A stretch of DNA of 64,000 bases from Gemmataceae bacterium (GTDB lineage Bacteria > Planctomycetota > Planctomycetia > Gemmatales > Gemmataceae): assembly GCA_901538445.1 (NCBI GenBank), contig LR594585.1, positions 553,668 to 617,667 of the forward strand, in the 5' to 3' direction. A program made the position numbers and the translations under genes. The notes beneath the pieces were generated by a model. It searched no databases. It was not told where the DNA came from and worked only from the letters and a program-made list of their open reading frames with translations. Below are positions 26,207-33,655 of the stretch, piece after piece. How positions within the stretch are numbered: the first letter of the stretch is position 1; each line of letters starts with the position of its first letter.

Positions 26207-27338
26207 CCGCGGTGGTCTCCAGCTGGTGTATGGCGTCGAGGAGGGCGGCGGCCCCGCGCCCCTGCGGCGGGGCCTCGGCCGTGAGCAGGCGTAGCAGGGC
26301 CGCGGCGTCGGCCCCGCGCCGCCGCGCCGCCTCGTCGGCCACGAGCGCGGGCGGGGTCCCCGCCGAGAGCCCGAGGTCCGCCTCCAGGCGGCGGAGCAGG
26401 TCGTCGCGGACGGTGCGGAACGCGTCGGCCCGGTCCCCCTTGCGGGCGAGCAGCTCCGCCATGCCGTCGAGGAACTCCTCCTTCGACCGCCGGGGCGGCA
26501 GCGGCGCGGGGCGGACCGGCCCGAAGCGGCTCCCGAAGTGCCACAGGGCCAGCGCGGCCACCAGGCCGAGTTCGATCGTCACCGCCGTCATGGGCGGGCT
26601 GAACAGGAGCTCGACCACGTCCGGCCGGTCCCGGAGGCCGTGGGTGAACTCGTCGAACGCCAGCCGCCCCCCGGGCCGCTCGCGGAGCATGGCGGAGGCC
26701 AGCCGGCAGGCGAGCAGCCCGTTGTCGGTGCCCGCGCGGAGGTTCGCGTTGGTCAGCAGGTCCGGCCGGTGGAGCAGCCAGATTTCGCCGCGCTCGCGCG
26801 AGTAGACGGTCGCGAGGGGGCCGCCGTCGGTGCCCCCCCAGGTGCGGCCGCCCGGCGGCCCGGTGACCGTTGTGCCGCCGGGCAGCACCGTGAAGGCCTC
26901 GCCGCCCGGCAGGGTCGCGGCCGTCCCGGCGGCCGGCCCCCACTCCCCGGAAACCGCCACGGCCAGTCCCAGGCGGCGGGCGGCGTCCGAGTCCGTCACC
27001 GCCAGCAGCAGGACCCCGCCGCGCTTCACCCAGGCGTCGAGTTCGGCCGCGGCCTTGTCGTCCAGCCGGGTCGGGTGCAGCACCCAGCGGAGGTCCCCGC
27101 CGGCCGGCCGCCGCGACCGCTCGACGGGGTAGTCGAGTTCGTCGAGCAGGAGGTACGCGGCCCGGAACCCGCGGTCGGAGGCGTCGTAGCTCGTGCCCTG
27201 ATCGACCGTCTCGGGGCCGCGGCCGAACAGCAGCCCGAACAGCCCCAGGAGGACCGTGGCGACGGCCGGGACCGCCCACCAGAGCCGCGAGCCCGGTGCG
27301 GTGGCGTCGTCCGAGGGGGGGGCGGAGCTGTCCAACAT
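26172..27338 (-). CDS. DUF4350-domain membrane protein
   Basis: A 388-aa protein with an N-terminal membrane helix (WWAVPAVATVLLGLFGLLF). A GATase-like soluble domain with DQGTSYDASDRGFRAAYLLL and GVLLLAVTDSDAARRLG follows, then a second membrane helix around residue 255 (TIELGLVAALALWHF) and a cytoplasmic tail. This arrangement is standard for DUF4350 proteins in MoxR operons. The ATG at 27338 is used, a GTG six bases upstream is equally possible. The molecular role is unknown. Confidence 0.85.
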   Translation of the reverse strand: MLDSSAPPSDDATAPGSRLWWAVPAVATVLLGLFGLLFGRGPETVDQGTSYDASDRGFRAAYLLLDELDYPVERSRRPAGGDLRWVLHPTRLDDKAAAELDAWVKRGGVLLLAVTDSDAARRLGLAVAVSGEWGPAAGTAATLPGGEAFTVLPGGTTVTGPPGGRTWGGTDGGPLATVYSRERGEIWLLHRPDLLTNANLRAGTDNGLLACRLASAMLRERPGGRLAFDEFTHGLRDRPDVVELLFSPPMTAVTIELGLVAALALWHFGSRFGPVRPAPLPPRRSKEEFLDGMAELLARKGDRADAFRTVRDDLLRRLEADLGLSAGTPPALVADEAARRRGADAAALLRLLTAEAPPQGRGAAALLDAIHQLETTADECFQSRPRPR

Positions 27339-27358
27339 GCGCACCTGTGGCGACGGCG

Positions 27359-28030
27359 TCAGGAGGAGGCGTGCTGCTCGTAGACCGCGAGGCAGGTCTG
27401 GTACTGCTCGGCGCGGCAGGCCCGCTGCCCGTACCAGCAGTCGTCGAGCGTGTCCACGATGATCTTGAGGCTGCCCGGCGACGGCAAGCGGTCGCCGAGC
27501 AGTTCGAGGTACTCGTGGTTGGTGTACGCCTTGTTGAGACCGACCCGCCCGGACTCGTCGAGGCGGTAGATCAGGGAGAGGAACAGGTGGCGGACCGCCT
27601 CGGCGTACTCGCCCGCCGCGGCGAGGCGCCCGGCCTCGCCGCGGTGGTCGGCCGCCAGCCCCCGCCGCCGCGTCTCGGCCTCCGCCCGCCGCGCCTCGGT
27701 GCCCGACCCGAGGGCGCGGCCCACCTGCCACACGATCAGCGCGACGAGGAGCACCAGCGCGCCGACGCAGCCCAGCAGGAGGACCCAGAACAGGACCGGG
27801 GCACCCGCCCGGAGCCCGCCGAGCCACTCGAAGAAGTCGCGGAGCGCCTTGAACAGCGCGCCGCCCCCGCGGGCCTCGCGGGGCTGGAACTCGGGGCGCT
27901 CGAACACGTCCCCGAGCGTCCGCCGGACGGCGTCGGGCGGCGGGGAGGGGGGCGCGGCCGCCCCGGGGCCGGCCCCGGCGGACGCGGCCGCCGCGAGGGC
28001 GAGCATCCAGGCCCGGGGTCGCGTCACCAC
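27359..28030 (-). CDS. DUF4129-domain protein
   Basis: A 223-aa protein with a probable signal or anchor at the N-terminus (residues 1-26), a central membrane helix (PVLFWVLLLGCVGALVLLVALIV), and the C-terminal DUF4129 domain with EAVRHLFLSLIYRLDESG and the terminal CRAEQYQTCLAVYE. It is probably a membrane partner in the MoxR/DUF58 system. GTG at 28030 or at 28027 could start it; the latter gives a GTGA overlap with the upstream gene. Confidence 0.82.
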   Translation of the reverse strand: MVTRPRAWMLALAAAASAGAGPGAAAPPSPPPDAVRRTLGDVFERPEFQPREARGGGALFKALRDFFEWLGGLRAGAPVLFWVLLLGCVGALVLLVALIVWQVGRALGSGTEARRAEAETRRRGLAADHRGEAGRLAAAGEYAEAVRHLFLSLIYRLDESGRVGLNKAYTNHEYLELLGDRLPSPGSLKIIVDTLDDCWYGQRACRAEQYQTCLAVYEQHASS

Positions 28031-28860
28031 CGGTCCTCCGCGTCGCGGGGCGAGGCCCCCTCGTCACCGCCGGCGGCAAGTTCCAGGTCGAACCCTTCCT
28101 TCCGGATCCGGACGTCGAGGTAGAGCAGGGTGGTGCACACGGCCGCGTAGGTGGAGAACAGGATCTGGACGAGGCCGCCGGCGAGGGTGTTGATGAGGTA
28201 GTTGGGCACGCTCACCTCGGGGCGGGGGCCGTCGGCCGCGGCGACCACCTTCACCGGCGGCAGGACCGCCTCGAGCCCCTTGTCCACCCCCGTCTCGACC
28301 AACTTGCCGCCGATCAGCACCAGCAGGACCACCCCGAACACCCGGCCCCGGTGGCCCTCGATGAGCTTCTGGCACCGGCCGAGCGCCGCCCCGCCGCTCA
28401 GCCGCTCCAGCACCACCACCTGGGCGACGAAGATGTACGAGACGTACAGGTAGACGCCGGGGATGATGCAGCAGATGAACCCGACCACCACCAGGACGCC
28501 GACCAGGATCGACGTCCCGAGCAGGGCGCCGAAGCGCGTGAACGCGAACGAGAGGGCGTCGCCGATCGAGGCACTTTTCCCCCGGTACTCCTGCATGATG
28601 ATGTGCAGGATCGCGGCGGTCCCGATCGGCTGGAGGACGACCACGCACAGGAGCGCCGCCAGCCCGAGCGCCAGGAGGCCGCCGATGGCCGCCTCGGGGC
28701 GCGCGACGTCGACCAGGAACGGGACGGCAAGGGCCAGGACGAGAACGGGGGCCAGGACCATCAGGTTGATGGCGTAGAAGACCGGCAGGCGGGCGAAGAG
28801 GAGCTTCAGGCCGCGGTCCAGTACGTCACCGACCGACATCTTTCCGAGCGGGAACTTCAT
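28024..28860 (-). CDS. Multi-pass membrane protein (GPDPase_memb/DUF975-like)
   Basis: A 278-aa protein with about six hydrophobic helices. The central block GFICCIIPGVYLYVSYIF, followed by AQVVVLERLSGGAALGRCQKL, resembles the membrane domains of glycerophosphodiester phosphodiesterase-type and DUF975 proteins. No catalytic domain is attached. It is the first gene of the operon with DUF4129, DUF4350, MoxR and DUF58, so it probably belongs to the same membrane complex. Confidence 0.72.
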   Translation of the reverse strand: MKFPLGKMSVGDVLDRGLKLLFARLPVFYAINLMVLAPVLVLALAVPFLVDVARPEAAIGGLLALGLAALLCVVVLQPIGTAAILHIIMQEYRGKSASIGDALSFAFTRFGALLGTSILVGVLVVVGFICCIIPGVYLYVSYIFVAQVVVLERLSGGAALGRCQKLIEGHRGRVFGVVLLVLIGGKLVETGVDKGLEAVLPPVKVVAAADGPRPEVSVPNYLINTLAGGLVQILFSTYAAVCTTLLYLDVRIRKEGFDLELAAGGDEGASPRDAEDRW

Positions 28861-28909
28861 GTGCGGCTCGTTGCGGGAGCGTCGTGCGGACGGTTCGAAA
28901 CGCGGGGAC

Positions 28910-28938
28910 ATTATTGAACGACCAGCGCACAGGTTCAA
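28910..28938 (-). promoter_or_regulatory. Candidate sigma-70 promoter of the MoxR/DUF58 operon
   Basis: TTGAAC (28938-28933) and AATAAT (28915-28910) on the minus strand are 17 bases apart, an ideal spacing; the -10 box matches five of six positions. It lies 50 bp before the first ATG of the operon. The rest of the 28861-29109 gap shows no gene. Confidence 0.6.
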
Positions 28939-29109
28939 GCGGATTCGGGAACCTCTCATCGGGATTCGGCCCCGGCCCATGGCCGCTGCGTGGTTCACGA
29001 TGGGTGATCAGGGGTGTGAGCCCACCCGGACGGCTGACGCCGGTGGTGCGACCGGCATGGAGGTGGTCCGGCCGCCAGCGACCCCGGCGGCCGGCACCGA
29101 AGCCGGGCC

Positions 29110-30414
29110 TCAGCCGATTTTCGCCGCGACCGCGGCCGCGAGTTCCTCGTTGCGCTCGGCGTACACCTGGGTGACGTCCGCGCGGGCGTGGCCGAGGAGC
29201 ACCTGGGCGGCCTCCAGTCCGTGCGCCTTGCGCACCTTCGTCGCGAACGTGTGCCGCAGTTGGTACGGGTGCCACCGGTGCTCACGCTCCCAGGCCCTGA
29301 GTCGCGCGCGCTCCCCGGCGGTGAGCCGGGCCTTCCAGGCCGCCGCCGTCTCGTCCCGCCGCTTGGCCAGCGGGGCGGGCGGCGGGAACGCGCGCCGGCA
29401 CGCCGCCGCGACCGCGTGCGAGATCGCGCCGGGGGCGTAGCTGTCGGTCGGCGTCCGCTCGGCGTCAGCCTTCCGCCGCGACACCTGGGACGGCTGGACC
29501 TTGCTCTTGCGGGCCCCGCGCATCGCGGCGTACTGCTCTTCGCGGCACCGGGCCGGCGAAAAGATCGGCTCGTCGGGTTCCAACGCGCGGCCCGCCAGGA
29601 ACGCCGCGAGGACCGCGCGGGCGTTCGGCCCGAGCGGGACGACGCGGCCCTTCCCGTGGTGCGCGGTCTTGTGCCGCCGCGGCCGGTAGACCCAGACGGC
29701 CCCGCGCTCGATCTGGTTCAGGGTCATCCCGCACGCCTCGGCCGGCCGCATGCCCGTGTGGAGCAGCAACTCGACGATCACGCGGACGTGCGGGGTGAGG
29801 TGTGGCAGCGTCGCCGCGACGGCGTCGTCCCCCACTGGTCGGACCGGGTCCGTTTCTCGTGCCGGCGTCCGCCCCCGTTGCAGCCCGGCAACGGCGGCCA
29901 GTCCGTGGAACACCGCCGGGGGAACCAGCTCCTCGGCCACCGCCCACTTGAGGATCCGGCGCACGCGACCGACGCGCTGGTTGACGACCCCGCGGGACCA
30001 CCCGGCGTCGACGAACCGCTGGCGGACGGCCTTGAGCGCGAGCGGGCCGAACCCGGCGGCGGGGGCCGGGCCGTACAGTTCGCGGAGGTGGCGCGCGACC
30101 CGCGTGTACTCCCGGTACTCGGTCGTGAGGTTGCCGTCCGGGTCGCGGTAGTGACGCTCGGCGTGAGAGAGGAAGGCGAGCAAGACCTCGTTCAGTGACA
30201 CGTTGCGGGCCGTGTCGGTGGCGGGCAAGCAGACCGGGGACGTGACGACTTCGAGTTGGAGGCGGGCGAACGCCGCCTTCGACTCGTCGGACCCGAACTC
30301 GCCGGGGAGCAGCCGCTGCTGCCGTGTTCCCGTGAGGTCGGTCCAGACGGCGCGGGCGCGACCCGAACGACGGTGAAGGAGGTATGAGGGGGTGTGATTA
30401 CGCTGACGAGGCAT
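29110..30414 (-). CDS. int: Tyrosine recombinase/integrase
   Basis: A 434-aa phage-type integrase. An N-terminal arm-binding and SAM-like core-binding region precedes the catalytic domain. Catalytic residues are visible as HTGMRPAEACGM (first Arg), HPYQLRHTFAT (HxxR), LLGHARADVTQVYAERNEE (His and nucleophile Tyr). A region rich in Arg and Lys between about residues 290 and 360 is an insertion relative to compact integrases. ATG at 30414 is used, with GGAGG ten bases upstream. It lies just downstream of, and on the same strand as, tRNA-Lys, the usual setting for an integrase that targets a tRNA 3' end. No obvious cargo follows it; the neighbouring operon looks chromosomal. Confidence 0.92.
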   Translation of the reverse strand: MPRQRNHTPSYLLHRRSGRARAVWTDLTGTRQQRLLPGEFGSDESKAAFARLQLEVVTSPVCLPATDTARNVSLNEVLLAFLSHAERHYRDPDGNLTTEYREYTRVARHLRELYGPAPAAGFGPLALKAVRQRFVDAGWSRGVVNQRVGRVRRILKWAVAEELVPPAVFHGLAAVAGLQRGRTPARETDPVRPVGDDAVAATLPHLTPHVRVIVELLLHTGMRPAEACGMTLNQIERGAVWVYRPRRHKTAHHGKGRVVPLGPNARAVLAAFLAGRALEPDEPIFSPARCREEQYAAMRGARKSKVQPSQVSRRKADAERTPTDSYAPGAISHAVAAACRRAFPPPAPLAKRRDETAAAWKARLTAGERARLRAWEREHRWHPYQLRHTFATKVRKAHGLEAAQVLLGHARADVTQVYAERNEELAAAVAAKIG

Positions 30415-30431
30415 GACCGCGGTTCCTCCGG

Positions 30432-30460
30432 GCGAAGTGTGGAACGATTCCACACTTCGC
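30432..30460. repeat. Perfect 13-bp inverted repeat before the integrase gene
   Basis: GCGAAGTGTGGAA (30432-30444) and its exact complement TTCCACACTTCGC (30448-30460) are separated by CGA. It sits 17 bp before the integrase ATG and 72 bp after the tRNA-Lys 3' end. It could be an operator for the integrase, a recombinase site or a factor-dependent terminator; no T-run follows on the minus strand. Confidence 0.75.
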
Positions 30461-30532
30461 GTCGTTCGGAAGCCGCGCCCGGGACTCCCCGGGGTAAGCA
30501 GAAACTGCTTCGGCGAAAGGACTTACTCTCAG

Positions 30533-30605
<73 letters not shown>

Positions 30606-30835
30606 AGCACGTTGAGTATTCTGGTGGGTCACCCGCCGACCTTCAAGGGGTGTCGGCCGAAAAAGTTCCCCGCCCACCACCACGGACCGCGGCACGCGGG
30701 GACGGGTTCGCGCCGCGGGGCCGGGTTCCACTCGGCGGCCGCGGTCGCGAACCGAGACGCCCGAACGCCCGTCCCCTAGCATGTCCGAACCGGTCGGGCG
30801 AGCCCGCCGCCGCACCGCCAGCACAAGGTCCACCA

Positions 30836-33349
30836 ATGCTCGTTCCGCTCTCCTGGCTCCGCGACTACGTCGCCGTCCCCGACCCCGCGTACCTCGTCGA
30901 GCGGCTCACCATCGCCGGGCTCGAGTCGTCGGGCGTGCGGGTGTTCGGGCTGCCGGTGCCGGCCGGGCTGCGGGTGAAGCCCGAGGACGCCGGGCTCGTC
31001 TGGGAGCACGACAAGATCGTCGTCGCCCGCGTGCTCGAGATCACCAAGCACCCCGAGGCCGACAAGCTCAAGCTCGTCAAACTCGACTACGGGGCCGCCG
31101 AGCCCAAGACCGTCGTCACCGGCGCGCCGAACATCGCCCCCGGCCAGTCCGGCATGAAGGTGATCCTCGGCCTCCGCGGGTGCCGGTACCACCTCGCCGA
31201 CAAGGAGGGCAAGAAGACGACCGTGACACTGGAGCCGAAGAAGCTCCGCGGCATCGACAACGACTCGATGTGCATGTCCGACTACGAACTCGGCATCTCC
31301 GACGAGCACGACGGGATCATCATCCTCGACGAGTCCGACCCCGCGCCCGGCACCCCGGCGGCCGACCTGCTCGGCGACGCCGTCGTCGAACTCGACATCC
31401 TCCCGAACATGGCCCGGTGCCTGTCGGTGGTCGGCGTCGCCCGCGAGGTCGCCGCACTCACCGGCGCAACGGCGACCGTGCCCGAGCCGACGGTCGAGGC
31501 GATCGGCGAGAGGATCGACGGGAAGGTCGCGGTCGCCATCGCCGACCCGAAGCTGTGCCCGCGGTACTCGGCCACGCTGATCTGGAACGCGACGGTCCGC
31601 CCGGCCCCGCGGTGGGTGCGGTCGCGGCTCCAGGCCGCCGGGATGCGGCCCATCAACAACGTCGTGGACGCCACCAACTACGTCATGCTCGAGTACGGGC
31701 AGCCGCTCCACGCGTTCGACTACGACGTGCTCGTGAAGCGGGCCGACGGCAAGGTGCCCACGATCATCGTGCGGCCCGCGACCACCGGCGAGACGCTCAA
31801 GACGCTCGACGGGCAGGTCCGCGAGTTGTCGCCCGAGAACCTCGTCATCGCCGACACCGCCGGGGCCATCGCGCTCGCCGGCGTGATGGGCGGGGCCGAG
31901 ACCGAGGTGACCGCGGAGACGAAGAACATCCTGCTCGAATCGGCGGCGTTCGACTTCGTGAGCGTCCGCAAGACGGCCCGGCAGTTCAACCTGTTCAGCG
32001 AGGCCAGCACCCGGTTCAGCCGCGGGGTGTCGCCGGAACTGGTGCCCACCGCCGCGGCCCGCGCCGCCGACCTGCTCCGCCAGTTCGCCGACGGCGAGGT
32101 GCTCGCGGGCGTGATCGACAGCTACCCGGCCCCGGCCCCGGCGCAGGTGGTCGCGCTCCACCGCTCCGAGATCGCCCGGTTGCTCGGGTTCGACGTGCCG
32201 GCCGCCGAGGTCGAGCGCGTCCTCGCGGCGCTCCAGTTCGAGCTGAAGCCCGAGACGTTCGGCTGGACGGTGACCGTCCCGCGGACCCGGCTCGACGTGC
32301 AGGCCGGGGCGGCGGACCTGATCGAGGAACTCGCCCGCGTGATCGGGTACGACAAGCTCCCCGAGCGGCTACTCCCGCTGGAACTGCCCGAGCCCAAGGG
32401 GAACCGGTCGCTCGAACTCGAGGACCGCGCCCGCGACCTGCTCGCCGACCAGGGGCTGCAGGAGGCGATCACGTACTCGTTGACGAGCGCCGAGGCCGAG
32501 GCGAAGCTGAACGTTAAGCACACGGGGAACGTCGCACTGCTGAACCCGCTGTCGCCGGAACGCTCGGTGCTGCGGCGGTCGCTGCTGCCCGGCGTGCTCG
32601 CGGTCGCGCAGAAGAACCTCGAAGCGGCCGACAGCGTCGCGCTGTACGAACTCGGGTTCGTGTACGTCCCCCAGACCGGCGAGAAGCTCCCCGACGAGCC
32701 GCGGCAGATCGCGGTCGTGCTGTGCGGGCGGCGGGCGGCCGGTGCCTGGGACGACCCACAAGGCACCAAGCCGGCGCAGTACGACTTCTACGACGTGAAG
32801 GGCGTGGTCGAGTCGCTCGTGAGTGACCTGCACCTGCCCGAAGTGACGTTCGCGGCGACGAAGGCGGTGCCGTGGCTGCACCCGATGCGCGCGGCCGAGG
32901 TGCTGGTGGGCGGGCGGCGGGTCGGCGTGTTCGGCGAACTGCACCCGACGGTCGCGGCGGGCTTCGACCTCGCCGAGCGCGCCGTGCAGGCGGCCGAACT
33001 CGACCTGGAGGCGCTCGTCGAGTGCGTGCCGGACCGGTTCCCGTACAAGCCGTTCTCGACGTTCCCGCCCGCGAAGCGCGACGTCGCGGTGGTCGTGCCG
33101 GCCGAGACGCCGGCCGAGCGCGTGCTGGCCGAGATCTGCGCCGGCGGCGGCGAGCTGCTGACCGGGGCCGAGCTGTTCGACGTGTACACCGGCGACGGCA
33201 TCCCGGCCGGCACCAAGAGCCTCGCGTTCGCGCTGACGTACCAGGCGCTCGACCGCACCCTCGGCGAGAAGGAGATCGGCAAGGCGCACGAGAAGGTCGA
33301 GGGCCGGCTGCGGCACGTCCTCAAGGCGCAGATCCGCGGGAAGGACTGA
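30836..33349 (+). CDS. pheT: Phenylalanine-tRNA ligase beta subunit
   Basis: An 837-aa PheT. It starts MLVPLSWLRDYV, has the EMAP-like tRNA-binding domain early (IVVARVLEITKHPEADKLKL), the B3/B4 editing region with RPINNVVDATNYVMLEYGQP, the B5 domain (about residues 435-515), the catalytic-core-like segment, and the C-terminal FDX-ACB domain starting PYKPFSTFPPAKRDVAVVVP. It charges tRNA-Phe together with PheS. The ATG has AAGG seven bases upstream. PheS, usually directly upstream, is not in the window: a tRNA and an integrase occupy that position. Confidence 0.96.
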   Translation: MLVPLSWLRDYVAVPDPAYLVERLTIAGLESSGVRVFGLPVPAGLRVKPEDAGLVWEHDKIVVARVLEITKHPEADKLKLVKLDYGAAEPKTVVTGAPNIAPGQSGMKVILGLRGCRYHLADKEGKKTTVTLEPKKLRGIDNDSMCMSDYELGISDEHDGIIILDESDPAPGTPAADLLGDAVVELDILPNMARCLSVVGVAREVAALTGATATVPEPTVEAIGERIDGKVAVAIADPKLCPRYSATLIWNATVRPAPRWVRSRLQAAGMRPINNVVDATNYVMLEYGQPLHAFDYDVLVKRADGKVPTIIVRPATTGETLKTLDGQVRELSPENLVIADTAGAIALAGVMGGAETEVTAETKNILLESAAFDFVSVRKTARQFNLFSEASTRFSRGVSPELVPTAAARAADLLRQFADGEVLAGVIDSYPAPAPAQVVALHRSEIARLLGFDVPAAEVERVLAALQFELKPETFGWTVTVPRTRLDVQAGAADLIEELARVIGYDKLPERLLPLELPEPKGNRSLELEDRARDLLADQGLQEAITYSLTSAEAEAKLNVKHTGNVALLNPLSPERSVLRRSLLPGVLAVAQKNLEAADSVALYELGFVYVPQTGEKLPDEPRQIAVVLCGRRAAGAWDDPQGTKPAQYDFYDVKGVVESLVSDLHLPEVTFAATKAVPWLHPMRAAEVLVGGRRVGVFGELHPTVAAGFDLAERAVQAAELDLEALVECVPDRFPYKPFSTFPPAKRDVAVVVPAETPAERVLAEICAGGGELLTGAELFDVYTGDGIPAGTKSLAFALTYQALDRTLGEKEIGKAHEKVEGRLRHVLKAQIRGKD

Positions 33350-33397
33350 GGAGAAGAGTTTTATCCGCAGATTACGCAGGAGACGCAGATTTTCAGA

Positions 33398-33550
33398 CAG
33401 AGGACAGAGGACCGGGAAGAAAGTCGGGCAGGGGCACGCACGCGGGCACGGATGAAACCCAATGCGGCGCGCGGCTCGGTGCTGTCCCGTCTCCCTCGGT
33501 GCTCGTGCCCCAGCCCGTGCCCGACTCTGACTTCTGACCTCTGTCCTCTG
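33398..33550. repeat. Long imperfect intergenic inverted repeat between pheT and ppk1
   Basis: CAGAGGACAGAGG (33398-33410) is mirrored by CCTCTGTCCTCTG (33538-33550). Further inside, AGTCGGGCA and GGGGCACG on the left find partners in TGCCCGACT and CGTGCCCC on the right. The 33350-33655 gap has no convincing gene. The structure looks like a REP- or MITE-type intergenic element. Confidence 0.65.
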
Positions 33551-33655
33551 CCGCCGAAGGCGTCTGCCGTCTGCCGCCGAAGCGGCCCCTCCCCGTCGCG
33601 CGGACCGGGATTATACTGTCCGTTTCGCCCGCCCGGACTTGCCCGAGGCACCCGA

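Noticed and set aside
29110-30414. This integrase as the enzyme for the tRNA-Ala element at 42.7 kb
   Set aside because: It lies 12 kb outside that element and next to a different tRNA; the matching integrase is expected beyond the right edge.
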